DNA from: Myxococcus fulvus
GTDB lineage: Bacteria; Myxococcota; Myxococcia; Myxococcales; Myxococcaceae
Direction: 5' to 3'
NCBI RefSeq assembly: GCF_900111765.1
Contig: NZ_FOIB01000004.1
Span: forward strand, 558,001-622,000
Length of the DNA: 64,000 nucleotides
Position 1 is the stretch's first letter. Each line of letters begins with the position of its first letter. Below are positions 40,004-48,850 of the stretch, one piece after another. The position numbers and the translations under genes are program-made. Below the pieces are notes generated by a model, which was not told the origin of the DNA, ran no database searches, and worked only from the letters and a program-made list of their open reading frames with translations.

Positions 40004-40720
40004 ATGGTGGAGAACGTCATCTTCGACGTGGATGGAACGCTGGTGGACTCGGTGGACGAGCACGCCGAGGCGTGGCGACGCTCGTTCCTGCATTTCGGAC
40101 GGGATGTCCCCTTCGCGCACGTGCGCAGCCAGATTGGCAAGGGCGCCGACCAGCTCATCCCCGTGTTCTTCAACGACGAGGAGCTGGAGCGCTTCGGCAA
40201 GGAAATCGAGGAGTACCGCTCCAAGCTGTTCCTGGACGAGTTCCTGCCCAAGGTGCGGCCCTTTCCGCGCGTGCGGGAGCTGTTCCAGCGGCTGCGTCAG
40301 CAGGGGCGGCGGCTGGCGCTGGCGTCCAGCGCGAAGGACGAGGAGCTCAAGCACTACGTGCGGCTGTGCGGCATCGAGGGCCTGTACGAGGCGAAGGCCA
40401 GCAAGGACGAGGTGGACAAGAGCAAGCCCCACCCGGACATCTTCCAGAGCGCGCTCGCGCGGCTGGGTCGCCCGGACGTGAGCACCGCGGTGGTCGTGGG
40501 GGACACGCCCTATGACGCGCTCGCCGCCGGCAAGCTGGGCCTGCCCACGGTGGGTGTGCTGGCCGGAGGCTTCCTGGCCGAGGACCTGCGCGCGGCGGGC
40601 TGCCGCACGCTGGTGAAGGACGCGGGGGAGCTCTTGCGGCTCGCCGAGGAGTCCTCGGTGGAGTGGCCGTGGAACGGGCCGGGCGCGTCACCCGCCGCCA
40701 AGGACGAAGAGCCGCGCTGA
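40004..40720 (+). CDS. HAD-superfamily phosphatase (phosphoglycolate/beta-PGM type)
   Basis: The 238-residue HAD hydrolase shows motif I VIFDVDGTLVDSVDEHAEAW with nucleophile Asp, a cap domain (residues about 20-85), motif II RRLALASSAKDEELKHYVR, and motif III/IV KSKPHPDIFQSALARLGRPD and VVVGDTPYDALAAGKLGLPT. All catalytic Asp, Ser and Lys are present, so it should be active as a phosphatase or phosphomutase; the substrate is not visible in the sequence. ATG 40004 is preferred over the adjacent GTG 40001 because GGGAGG stands 6 bp from the ATG. A 14-bp-class hairpin follows. Confidence 0.9.
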   Translation: MVENVIFDVDGTLVDSVDEHAEAWRRSFLHFGRDVPFAHVRSQIGKGADQLIPVFFNDEELERFGKEIEEYRSKLFLDEFLPKVRPFPRVRELFQRLRQQGRRLALASSAKDEELKHYVRLCGIEGLYEAKASKDEVDKSKPHPDIFQSALARLGRPDVSTAVVVGDTPYDALAAGKLGLPTVGVLAGGFLAEDLRAAGCRTLVKDAGELLRLAEESSVEWPWNGPGASPAAKDEEPR

Positions 40721-40731
40721 GCGGGTGCGCT

Positions 40732-40761
40732 GATGCGCCGCCGGACTCCGGACGGCGCATC
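40732..40761 (+). terminator. Long hairpin terminator after the HAD gene
   Basis: GATGCGCCG (40732-40740) pairs with CGGCGCATC (40753-40761), and the inner CCGGA-C-TCCGG extends the stem with one bulged A. It starts 12 bp past the stop. No U-tract. Confidence 0.65.
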
Positions 40762-40902
40762 GGGTCCTGCCCGCCCGCTGGCGCGCGTGAGGCACCTCAC
40801 CGCCTCGCCGAGCCCGGCTCGAGACGTGCTGACGTCGCGCTGACGCGTGACAGGCCAGGCGCACCGTCTCACTCGAGCTGGGAACGCCTGACCTGGGGAC
40901 TG

Positions 40903-41373
40903 CTACTTGCGCGAGCGCCCACCGCGCGAGGTCCGCCGGGTGGTGGTGCCGCGACGGCTGGGGGTCTTTCGCGCCGTGCCGCCGCGAGAGCGATTGCTCG
41001 TGGACGAGCGACGCGCCGTGGCGCGCTTGGCGGCCGTGCGACGCGCGGTGGACTTGCTGCCGGAGCGCGTGGCGCGCGTGGGCTTGCGCGTGGTGGAGCT
41101 CCGGCTCGACGTGGCGCGCTTGGTGGCCGTCCGACGGCCTGTCTTGCTTGCGGCCTTGCGCGCGTTGGCGCGGGCCTTGGGACGACGGCGCGCCGCCTTC
41201 GCCTTGCTGCCGGAGCCACCCTTCATGCCGCCACCGGTGAGCTTGTTCACCGTGGCCCAGGCCCGAGCCTCCGCGGTCTTCTCCGAAGTGCCCTTGCCCT
41301 CGTAGCCCTTCTCGATGTGCTCGGCCATCCGCTTCTGTTTCGCCGTGTACTTCGCCTTGCTTCCTCGTGCCAT
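40903..41373 (-). CDS. Histone H1-like basic protein
   Basis: The 156-residue protein has two parts. Residues 1-50 (MARGSKAKYTAKQKRMAEHI, then EGKGTSEKTAEARAWATVNK) match the small domain often annotated as plasmid stabilisation in other genomes, with a conserved WATVNK. Residues 52-156 are almost entirely Lys, Arg, Ser, Thr and Ala (RRRPKARANARKAASKTGRR, TRATRSGSKSTARRTAAKRA), a tail like histone H1 or the basic tails of bacterial nucleoid proteins. Nucleic-acid binding is likely; the role is unknown. The ATG 41373 is the first in-frame start after the low-complexity shadow upstream. No relationship to real plasmid partition is implied. Confidence 0.8.
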   Translation of the reverse strand: MARGSKAKYTAKQKRMAEHIEKGYEGKGTSEKTAEARAWATVNKLTGGGMKGGSGSKAKAARRRPKARANARKAASKTGRRTATKRATSSRSSTTRKPTRATRSGSKSTARRTAAKRATARRSSTSNRSRGGTARKTPSRRGTTTRRTSRGGRSRK

Positions 41374-41536
41374 GCGTCGCCCTCCGGGCTGTGTGCTCCA
41401 CCGGCACAGGGCCGGCCTCGCCTGCAAGGTGCGCAGCCACCCATGCACAGGGAAGGGGCGCGGCAACTTCTTCCAACCCAAGAGGTTCGAGCCGTGCGAG
41501 GCCGGACACCGCGGCCCCTCACCCGGAGCGCATCCG

Positions 41537-42397
41537 ATGAACCGACGCACCCGCATCCTCGCCGCCACGCCGTGCCTCGCCCTCGCGTGGGGACTCACCG
41601 CCTGCGGCCTCGACTCGGACGAAGCCGCCACGCCCCATGTCCGCGAGGCCGCGTCCTACCTCGCGCTCGCCGAGGAGGAGGGCGGGCTCGGCGAGGACGC
41701 GGTGGTGGACTCGGACACGCCACGGCTGGAGGCCCTGGCGGAGGAGGAGGTGGAGGACGGACGGACCGGGCCCACGGACACCGGCGACGTGTGCGACTTC
41801 GACGCGCATCGCGCCCGGGTCGTGGCCGGCTATGACGAGAACGCGGACGGCGCACTGGGGCGGCGAGAGCTTCGCGCGCTGCGCGTGGACCTGGGCGAGC
41901 GGCGCGACACCCTCGACTCCCGGCTGGTGCGGTGGGGCCGGCGTGTCCGCCCGCAGGCCTTCTGGCGCGTGCGCTGGGTCTTCGACCAGGACGCGGACGG
42001 CGCGCTGTCGCCCGAGGAGCGCGCCGCGCTGGGGGATGCGATGGAAGCACGTTGTCAGCGCCTGCGTGCGCGGCGACTGGAGCAGTACGACACGAATGGC
42101 GATGGTGTCCTGGATGAGGCCGAGCGACGGGCCGTGCGCGAGGCGCGGCGCGCCCGCTGGGAGCTGCTGCGACGGGAGCGGCTCCAGACGTACGACGTGA
42201 ATCGCGACGGTGTGCTCGACGCATCGGAGCGCGCGACGCTGCGCAAGGCGCGCGTGGAGGCGGCCTGGAAGCGGCGCGCGGAGGTGCTCACCACGTACGA
42301 CACCGACGCGGACGGAGTGCTGAGCACCGCGGAGGCCCTGCCGTTGCGAGAGGCCCTTCAGCAGCGCATCACGGAGGGCCACGACGCGGAGCGCTGA
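41537..42397 (+). CDS. EF-hand lipoprotein with regular 35-residue spacing
   Basis: The 286-residue product starts MNRRTRILAATPCLALAWGL and reaches a lipobox (TAC-G) at residue 23. An acidic linker is followed by five canonical DxDxDG calcium loops beginning at residues 100 (DENADGAL), 150 (DQDADGAL), 185 (DTNGDGVL), 220 (DVNRDGVL) and 255 (DTDADGVL). The last four are spaced exactly 35 residues apart and joined by Arg-rich helices (RRAVREARRARWELLRRERL). This is a calcium-binding envelope lipoprotein; a Ca buffer or sensor role is likely but not shown. No operon neighbours; the divergent basic-protein gene starts 163 bp upstream. Confidence 0.87.
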   Translation: MNRRTRILAATPCLALAWGLTACGLDSDEAATPHVREAASYLALAEEEGGLGEDAVVDSDTPRLEALAEEEVEDGRTGPTDTGDVCDFDAHRARVVAGYDENADGALGRRELRALRVDLGERRDTLDSRLVRWGRRVRPQAFWRVRWVFDQDADGALSPEERAALGDAMEARCQRLRARRLEQYDTNGDGVLDEAERRAVREARRARWELLRRERLQTYDVNRDGVLDASERATLRKARVEAAWKRRAEVLTTYDTDADGVLSTAEALPLREALQQRITEGHDAER

Positions 42398-42469
42398 GCC
42401 GCTGCGTCCGCGCGCCACCGAACCGGTCGGGCGTGCCCGCGTCCCCGCGCCGAGCCCTTCACCCTCCGG

Positions 42470-43567
42470 ATGGAGGGCCGGCCCCTGGAGGAGGCTCCCG
42501 GCCCCGCGCTCGCCGCGAGCCTCGTCCTCCGGGGCCCGCTGGCCTCGCGGACGGTGCGTGCACATCTTGCCGACCACGCGACAAGGAGAAGGTCCCTGGA
42601 ACCCGCGCTCATCGAGCCTCCCCGCCGGCTGCCCCTCGACGAGGGCCCGGCGGCTTTGGTGGTGAACACGCAGTCCCGCTCGGGCCGGGAAGCCTATGCG
42701 CTCGCCAGGAGCGCCCTCGCCTCCCGGGGTGTGGTGCTGGCGGAGAGCCATGCGCTGTCGAAAAGCGGACGACTGCGCCGCGTCCTGGAACAGCTCCTCG
42801 AACGGGGCACGCGCCGCATCCTCGTCGGCGGTGGAGACGGGACGCTGAGCGGCGCGGTGGGCCACCTGCTGGGTCGCGACGTGACGCTGGGCGTGCTGCC
42901 GCTGGGCACGGGCAACGACTTCGCGCGCTCGCTGGGCATCCCCGCCGACGTGGAGGCCGCGTGCGACGTCATCGCCCGGGGCTACGCGGCGCGCGTGGAC
43001 GTGGGCCTCGCCAACGGCCGCCCCTTCCTCAACGCGGCGAGCCTGGGCCTGGCCACCGCCATCGCCAAGCGCCTGACGAAGCGCCTCAAGCAGCGCGCCG
43101 GCGTGCTCGCCTATCCCGTGGCCGCCGCCGCCGAGGTGATGGACCTCAAGCCCTTCCGCATCCGAATCAAGGCGGACGAGCAGGAGGTGGAGATGGACGT
43201 GCTCCAGCTCGTGGTGGGCAACGGCCGCTACCACGGCGCGGGCATCATGGTGGCGCCGGACGCGACGCTGGATGACCGCCGGCTGCACGTCTACGCCATC
43301 GAGGCCCCGTCGGCGACCTCGGGCCGCGACGGCACGGGCCTGGGCCAGCTCCAGGACCTGGCCACCCTGGCGCGCGTGGCCCTGTCACTCCGCAGCGGAG
43401 AGCATGTGGACCACCCCGCCGTCACCTCGCTGCGCGCCGCGCGCCTCTACGTCGAGGCCACGCCCGCCCAGGAGGTCAACGCGGACGGAGAGCTCATCGG
43501 GATGACCCCCATGCGCTTCGAGGTGGCCCCCGCGGCGCTGCGCGTCTACGCCCCCGCGCCCTCCTGA
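42470..43567 (+). CDS. Diacylglycerol/lipid kinase family protein
   Basis: About 365 residues of the DgkB/YegS-like lipid kinase family (PF00781 type). Motifs: VVNTQSRSGREAYALARSAL at the N-terminus of the domain; ILVGGGDGTLSGAVGHLLGR (GGGDGT ATP-binding motif); LPLGTGNDFARSLGIP; VGLANGRPFLNAASLGLATA; QLVVGNGRYHGAGIMVAPDA; then the C-terminal beta domain with VEATPAQEVNADGELIGMTP. It should phosphorylate a membrane lipid such as diacylglycerol using ATP. Start uncertain: ATG 42470 has no RBS, and the first 45 residues (ALAASLVLRGPLASRTVRAH) look low-complexity, so the true start may be nearer 42605, before LIEPPRRLPLDEGP. Confidence 0.88.
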   Translation: MEGRPLEEAPGPALAASLVLRGPLASRTVRAHLADHATRRRSLEPALIEPPRRLPLDEGPAALVVNTQSRSGREAYALARSALASRGVVLAESHALSKSGRLRRVLEQLLERGTRRILVGGGDGTLSGAVGHLLGRDVTLGVLPLGTGNDFARSLGIPADVEAACDVIARGYAARVDVGLANGRPFLNAASLGLATAIAKRLTKRLKQRAGVLAYPVAAAAEVMDLKPFRIRIKADEQEVEMDVLQLVVGNGRYHGAGIMVAPDATLDDRRLHVYAIEAPSATSGRDGTGLGQLQDLATLARVALSLRSGEHVDHPAVTSLRAARLYVEATPAQEVNADGELIGMTPMRFEVAPAALRVYAPAPS

Positions 43568-43619
43568 ATTCCGAATTGTTTCAGGGTGGCTTACGCTGGC
43601 CTCTCCGCGAGGACGAGCC

Positions 43620-46490
43620 ATGCGACAGCGTTTCCACCGTCCCTTCATCATCGCCGCCTTCCTGGCCCTCTGTGCCGTGCTCCTGCTCTGGCTCCGAGTC
43701 CCGCACCAGGGCGAGGCCGCCCCCGCGCATGAGCCCGCCCCGCCTCGCCCCCTCGACGGCGAGACGACGCGGCCCGCCCCCGGAAGCTCCGCGCCCGCCA
43801 CGCCGCGTGACACGCCGGTGACGCCCGACGAGGGCGCCTTCCTCGTGCGAGTCACCGGGCCCCAGGGTCCACTCGCGGGCGCGAAGGTGCGAGCCTTCCG
43901 CCGTCCTCCCGACGAGCGCCGGGAGCCCACATGGCGGCTCACCAGCGAGGGGACCACGGGACCGGACGGCACCGTCCAGCTCCCCGCGCGCCCAGGTGAC
44001 TATCTCGTCACGGCGCAAGCCCCGGGACACGCTCCCGCGCGCCGCGAGGCCACCCGGCCCGAGGACCTGCCCCAGACGGTGGTCGAGCTGACGCTGACCG
44101 AGGGCGTGACGTTGCGAGGCCGCACGGTGGAGGAGGGCAAAGGTGAGCCGGTGCCCCTGGCCGAGGTGACGCTCCATCCCTATCCGGGCACGGCCTTCTC
44201 CTGGGCCCAGCCCGTGGAGCTCACGGAGGAGGCGGCGACGGCGACGAGTGATGGCCGTGGCCAGTTCGAGCTGTCCGGCCTCGCGCCCGGCCGCTACCGG
44301 CTCACCGCGCAGGCACCCGGCTTCAGTCGCCGCGAGCTGCTCTTCCTCCACGTCCCGCGGCAGGGGGAGCTGGTGGTGGGGCTGTGGGGCGCGGGCACGA
44401 TGGAGGGCTATGTCGTGGACGCGAAGGGACAGCCCGTCCCCGGCGCGCGGGTGCGGGCCACGGGCGGCCTGACGCCCCTGGAGACGACCTCCAGCGAGGG
44501 CGGCGGGTTCGCGTTGGAAGTGGGCATGGGCAACTGGGTGCTGACCGCGCAGCGCGGGGACGCGGTGGGACGCGCGCCCGGGACGCTGTCCGTGGGCCCC
44601 GGCCAGACGCTGCGCGGCCTCACCATCACGCTGGGCGCCGAGGGCGGCCTGACGGGCGAGGTGCGCTCCACCGACGCGGCCTTCCCGGTACGCTCCGCGG
44701 AGCTGGTGGTGCACCCCGCGGACAGCCAGGGGGAGCTCGCGCGCACGACGCTCGGCGGTGGCGGCATCTACCGGCTGGGCCTGCCTCCCGGCAGCTACGA
44801 CGTGGTGGTCCAGTCGCCGGGCTTCTCGCGGGGCATGAAGACGAACGTGGAGGTCGGCGCCGGCGTCTTCACGCAGCTGGACTTCGAGCTGGAGCCCGCG
44901 AGCGCCAGCCTGCAGGGCATCGTCCAGGACGCGCGCGGGACGCCCGTGGAGGGCGCGGAGGTGCGCCTGGATGCGGGCCGTCGCTCGGGTGTGGCCGCGC
45001 GCACCACGCACACCGACGCGAGGGGCGCGTTCGCGTTCCGTGAGCTGGTCCCCGGACAGGTGCGCGTGCGAGCGCGGCGCGAGGGCGTCCAGGGGTGGAC
45101 GGAGAAGGTGGAGACGCTGCTGCCGAAGCGGACTGTCTGGACGACGCTGGTGCTGGCGGACACGGGCATGGTGCAGGGCCGCGTGACGCAGGCGTCCGGC
45201 AAGCCTCCGTCCGAGCCCGCGCTGGTGCGCGCCGTGGCCCGCACGTCGACGGGCGGCGGCGCGGCGAACATCAGCTACGCGGAGACGGACGCGCAGGGGG
45301 TGTACTCGATGGAGCTGCCCGCGGGCGTGTACCAGCTCACCGCGGTGCTGCCGCGCGCGCGCTTCATCTACTTCCAGGACGATGACCCCAGCGTCACGGT
45401 CCATGCGGGGAGCGCCGTGCAGCAGGACCTGGTGCTGGTGGAGGAGCGCGGCATCTCCGGCACGGTGCGCGAGCCCTCCGGCGCCCCCAGTCCCTTCGCC
45501 ATCGTCGCGGCGGTGCAGGGCGGTGACATGCCCTTCATCCTGCGCGTGCAGGCCAACGAGGAGGGCACGTTCGAGGTCCCCACGCGTCCCCAGGGCGCTC
45601 CGCCGCTCGCGGAGCTGGCGGCATACAACGCGGGGCGCACGGTGAGGGTGCCCTCGGTGAGCGAGGGCCAGGGGCTGGTGGAGCTGCGACTGAAGCCGGC
45701 GGCGCGCCTGCGCGGGAAGCTCGTCGCGAAAGAAGGTGCTCCCCCGGAGGCCTTCACGTTGACGCTGACAGAGACGAGCGGCGAGGAGCTGCCCTGGGAG
45801 GCGGAGGCACCGTCGACGCGGCACTTCACGGGTGACACGTTCGAGCTGCTCGACGCGCCGGCGCAGGCGCTGAAGGTGCACGTGCGCGCGCGAGATGGAC
45901 GCACGGGCTCCGCGCAGGTGGCGCTGACGCCGGGTGGCGCGAGCGAGGTGGAGGTGGAGCTCATGGGGACGGGCGCCGCGGGAATCGCGGGGCGCGCGGT
46001 GTGGGCTCGCAATGGGGGCCCGGCCGCGGGCGTGGCGGTGTTCCTGGACCAGCCCGTGTCCGCGAAGCCCGACACGCACACCGGCCCGGATGGACGCTTC
46101 CAGCTCCCGGATGTCCGCCCCGGTCCGCACACGGTGCGCCTGATGCCGTTCGAGGGCCGCGTGGAGACGCGCGCGGTGAAGGTGAAGCCGGGCGAGACAA
46201 CGGACGTGGGCGACGTGACGGTGTCCCCGCGCCGCGCGCAGCCAGGCACGGTGGGGGCGGGCTTCAGCGAGGCGCGCGGCTCGGTGGAGGTGGCGTGGCT
46301 GACGCCGGACGGGCCCGCCGCGCGCGCGGGCGTGGTGGTGGGCGACCGGCTGGTCTCCGTGGATGGCCTCGTGGTGAGGGACCGCGCGGAGGCGGAGGCC
46401 CGGACGCGCGGCACGCCGGGCTCACCCGTGCGGCTCCAGGTGCGACGCGAGGGACAGGAGCGCGAGCTGTTCGCCACCCGCGCCGAGTGA
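43620..46490 (+). CDS. Carboxypeptidase-regulatory-like repeats with C-terminal PDZ domain
   Basis: The 956-residue product has an N-terminal TM anchor (FIIAAFLALCAVLLLWLRVP) and a Pro-rich spacer, then about seven transthyretin-like units: FLVRVTGPQGPLAGAKVRAF, LRGRTVEEGKGEPVPLAEVT, MEGYVVDAKGQPVPGARVRA, LQGIVQDARGTPVEGAEVRL, ISGTVREPSGAPSPFAIVAA and others, with DGRGQFELSGLAPGRYRLTA-type turns. The final 80 residues form a PDZ-like domain (PDGPAARAGVVVGDRLVSVD). No protease domain is present. Compare the 1088-residue protein at 25.3-28.6 kb, which lacks the PDZ. A role as a surface or periplasmic scaffold is inferred. Confidence 0.87.
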   Translation: MRQRFHRPFIIAAFLALCAVLLLWLRVPHQGEAAPAHEPAPPRPLDGETTRPAPGSSAPATPRDTPVTPDEGAFLVRVTGPQGPLAGAKVRAFRRPPDERREPTWRLTSEGTTGPDGTVQLPARPGDYLVTAQAPGHAPARREATRPEDLPQTVVELTLTEGVTLRGRTVEEGKGEPVPLAEVTLHPYPGTAFSWAQPVELTEEAATATSDGRGQFELSGLAPGRYRLTAQAPGFSRRELLFLHVPRQGELVVGLWGAGTMEGYVVDAKGQPVPGARVRATGGLTPLETTSSEGGGFALEVGMGNWVLTAQRGDAVGRAPGTLSVGPGQTLRGLTITLGAEGGLTGEVRSTDAAFPVRSAELVVHPADSQGELARTTLGGGGIYRLGLPPGSYDVVVQSPGFSRGMKTNVEVGAGVFTQLDFELEPASASLQGIVQDARGTPVEGAEVRLDAGRRSGVAARTTHTDARGAFAFRELVPGQVRVRARREGVQGWTEKVETLLPKRTVWTTLVLADTGMVQGRVTQASGKPPSEPALVRAVARTSTGGGAANISYAETDAQGVYSMELPAGVYQLTAVLPRARFIYFQDDDPSVTVHAGSAVQQDLVLVEERGISGTVREPSGAPSPFAIVAAVQGGDMPFILRVQANEEGTFEVPTRPQGAPPLAELAAYNAGRTVRVPSVSEGQGLVELRLKPAARLRGKLVAKEGAPPEAFTLTLTETSGEELPWEAEAPSTRHFTGDTFELLDAPAQALKVHVRARDGRTGSAQVALTPGGASEVEVELMGTGAAGIAGRAVWARNGGPAAGVAVFLDQPVSAKPDTHTGPDGRFQLPDVRPGPHTVRLMPFEGRVETRAVKVKPGETTDVGDVTVSPRRAQPGTVGAGFSEARGSVEVAWLTPDGPAARAGVVVGDRLVSVDGLVVRDRAEAEARTRGTPGSPVRLQVRREGQERELFATRAE

Positions 46491-46497
46491 CGAAGGG

Positions 46498-47529
46498 CTA
46501 CACCTTCTCCAGCACGCGCGAGAGCACCTGCGCGGTGAAGTTCACCAGCGGAATCACGCGCCGGTAGTCCATGCGCGTCGGGCCGATGACGCCCACCGTG
46601 CCCAGCACCTGCTCCTGGTTCCCGTAGGGGCTGGCGATGACCGTCACGTCACCGGCGGCCGAGAAGTCGCTCTCCGCGCCGATGAAGATCTGCATCTCGT
46701 TCGCGCGCTGCACCCGGTCCAGCAGCGACAGCAGCCGGTGCTTCTCATCGAGCGCCTTGAACAGCGCGCGCATCCGCTCCACGTCCGCGAACTCCGGCTG
46801 CTCCAGGAAGGAGCCCGTGCCCTGGATGAGCACGCGCTCCGTCGTCGGCAAGTCCGTGGCCGCCGCGCCCAGCTTGAGCGCCTTCGCCGTCAGCGCGTTG
46901 TAGAGCGCCTGCTCCTGGTCCATCTCCGCGCGGATGCGCTCGCGCGCCTCCTCGAGCGGCACCTCGTGCAAGAGCTCCGACAGGAAGTTGCTCGCCCGCA
47001 TCAGCTCGTCCGAGGTGATGGGGAAGTCCACGGTGATGGCCTTGTTGACCACCTGCCCGCTCTGCCCGACGAGGATGGCCAGCACCCGGTCCTCGCGCAG
47101 CCGGACGAACTCGATGCGCCGGAACACCGCCGAGTCGGGCCGAGGCGTCACCACCACGCCCGCATGCCGCGTCAACGAGTGGAGGATGCGGCTCGCCTCG
47201 CCCAGCATCTCCTCCAGGTTCGCCTCGTGGAACAGGCCCGCGTGGATGAGCTCCCTGTCCCTGGGCGTCGGGTCCTTCAGCTTGACGAGCGTGTCCACGT
47301 AGAAGCGGTAGCCCGCATCCGTGGGGACCCGGCCGGCCGACGTGTGCGGCTTCTCCAGGAAGCCCAGCTCCTCCAGGTCGGCCAGCACGTTGCGCATGGT
47401 CGCCGAGGAGACCTCGAACCCGGGGCGCCGGGTGAGCTGCTGGCTGCCCACCGGCCCGCCCGTGGAGATGTACTCCTGCACCACGGCTCGCAGGACTTCC
47501 TTCTCGCGTTCACCCAGCTCTTCGGACAT
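46498..47529 (-). CDS. hrcA: Heat-inducible transcription repressor HrcA
   Basis: The 343-residue HrcA homologue normally represses groESL/dnaK operons by binding CIRCE (TTAGCACTC-N9-GAGTGCTAA). Motifs: winged helix REKEVLRAVVQEYISTGGPV, GSQQLTRRPGFEVSSATMRN, ELGFLEKPHTSAGRVPTDAG, then YRFYVDTLV, the GAF-like middle with RIEFVRLREDRVLAILVGQS, and the C-terminal VIASPYGNQEQVLGTVGVIG with PTRMDYRRVIPLVNF. Length is typical. The start ATG 47529 lies past low-complexity upstream sequence. It stands alone: no dnaK, grpE or dnaJ is next to it in this window, and no CIRCE element was seen near it. Confidence 0.95.
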   Translation of the reverse strand: MSEELGEREKEVLRAVVQEYISTGGPVGSQQLTRRPGFEVSSATMRNVLADLEELGFLEKPHTSAGRVPTDAGYRFYVDTLVKLKDPTPRDRELIHAGLFHEANLEEMLGEASRILHSLTRHAGVVVTPRPDSAVFRRIEFVRLREDRVLAILVGQSGQVVNKAITVDFPITSDELMRASNFLSELLHEVPLEEARERIRAEMDQEQALYNALTAKALKLGAAATDLPTTERVLIQGTGSFLEQPEFADVERMRALFKALDEKHRLLSLLDRVQRANEMQIFIGAESDFSAAGDVTVIASPYGNQEQVLGTVGVIGPTRMDYRRVIPLVNFTAQVLSRVLEKV

Positions 47530-47735
47530 CCAGGCGCTCTCACTTGGGAGCCCGTGGCCCACCACCTCGCGGCCACCGCTCCAACACCCAAGTCTAAGAA
47601 AGCGCGTCCGCAGGTTCAATCCAGGCCCCATCCGCCGAGCGGCCGACAGCGGGCCCCCACGGCGCCCCGTCCGCCAGCGTCCGAGCGGACGTGCACTCGC
47701 ACTGTATCGCCCGGGAGAGCGGCCGACTGTGGGGT

Positions 47736-48734
47736 ATGGCAATGCTCACATGGCCGACGGGGTGTGCCGACGCTACAAGCCGCGCCACCGTGACCGCCTC
47801 GTCCGCCGCGTCATCCCTGTCCACGCCTCCCGCCCCCACCCTCACCTCCGTCTCCCTCGCGGACGCGCCCACCCCGAGCGCCCCGCGCGGCCGCCTCCTC
47901 TTGTGCCTGGTGACGCTGTACCTCGTTTGGGGGTCCACCTATCTGGCCATCCGCTGGGTGCTCCAGGGAGGCATGCCGCCGTTCCTCGCGTCGGGGACGC
48001 GGTTCCTGCTGGCGGGGACGCTGATGTTCGCGGCGCTGTGGCTCAAGGGCACACCCGTGCCCACCGGGCGCCAGTGGGGCGCGAGCGCGGTGGTGGGCAC
48101 GCTGCTTCTGGGAATCGGCAACGGGGGACTGGTCTTCGCGCAGCAGTGGGTGCCCTCGGGCGTGGCGGCGCTGGTGGTGGGCAGCCTGCCCATGTGGTCA
48201 GCGCTGTTCGGCGGGCTCTTCGGGCAGTGGCCCGGGAAGCTGGAGCGCTGGGGGCTGGCGGTGGGCTTCGGCGGAATCGTGCTGCTCAACCTGGGAGGTG
48301 AGCTGGGCGGAAGCCTGCTGCCCACGCTGGTGCTGCTGGTGTCACCGGCGAGCTGGGCGCTGGGCTCGGTGCTGGGCCGGCGCATGCCCATGCCCACGGG
48401 GCTGATGGCGCCCGCGGCGCAGATGCTGTGCGGCGGCGCGCTGATGCTGCTCTTCGGGTTCTTGCGCGGCGAATCGTTCGACGTGATGCCGGAGCCACGC
48501 GCGTGGGCGGCCTTCGCGTACCTGGTGACGTTCGGCTCGCTGGTGGGCTACAGCGCGTATGCGTACATGATGCGGCACGCGAGCCCCTCGCTCGCCACCA
48601 GCTACGCGTACGTCAACCCGGTGGTGGCGGTGCTGCTGGGCGCGGTGTTCGCCGGCGAGTCCCTGAGCCCCATGGCGTGGGTGGCCATGGCCGCGATCCT
48701 GGGCGCCGTGGTGCTGCTGACACGCAAGCGCTGA
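47736..48734 (+). CDS. EamA-family (DMT) transporter
   Basis: The ~332-residue inner-membrane transporter has ten TM helices in two EamA repeats. First repeat: LLLCLVTLYLVWGSTYLAIR, PFLASGTRFLLAGTLMFAAL, then VVGTLLLGIGNGGLVFAQQW and VALVVGSLPMWSALFGGLFG. Second repeat: LVLLVSPASWALGSVLGRRM, AQMLCGGALMLLFGFLRG, FAYLVTFGSLVGYSAYAYMM and SYAYVNPVVAVLLGAVFAGE. Substrates of this RhaT/YedA-like group are usually amino acids or other metabolites exported from the cell; none can be assigned here. The N-terminal 45 residues are Ser/Thr/Pro-rich and not conserved; start codons ATG 47736 and GTG 47790 are both possible. Confidence 0.88.
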   Translation: MAMLTWPTGCADATSRATVTASSAASSLSTPPAPTLTSVSLADAPTPSAPRGRLLLCLVTLYLVWGSTYLAIRWVLQGGMPPFLASGTRFLLAGTLMFAALWLKGTPVPTGRQWGASAVVGTLLLGIGNGGLVFAQQWVPSGVAALVVGSLPMWSALFGGLFGQWPGKLERWGLAVGFGGIVLLNLGGELGGSLLPTLVLLVSPASWALGSVLGRRMPMPTGLMAPAAQMLCGGALMLLFGFLRGESFDVMPEPRAWAAFAYLVTFGSLVGYSAYAYMMRHASPSLATSYAYVNPVVAVLLGAVFAGESLSPMAWVAMAAILGAVVLLTRKR

Positions 48735-48850
48735 GGGACGACGTTCGCGGACCCGCCGTGCCCGGGGGGACACACGTGCGGTGTCAACCCGCGTCGGCGG
48801 GGGCAGACGGCGCTTGACGCTGGTGGCGTCTCGGGCTGTTTAACGGAGGG

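Noticed and set aside
46498..47793. CIRCE element near hrcA
   Set aside because: I looked for TTAGCACTC-N9-GAGTGCTAA or close variants around the gene and saw none, so no autoregulatory site is reported.
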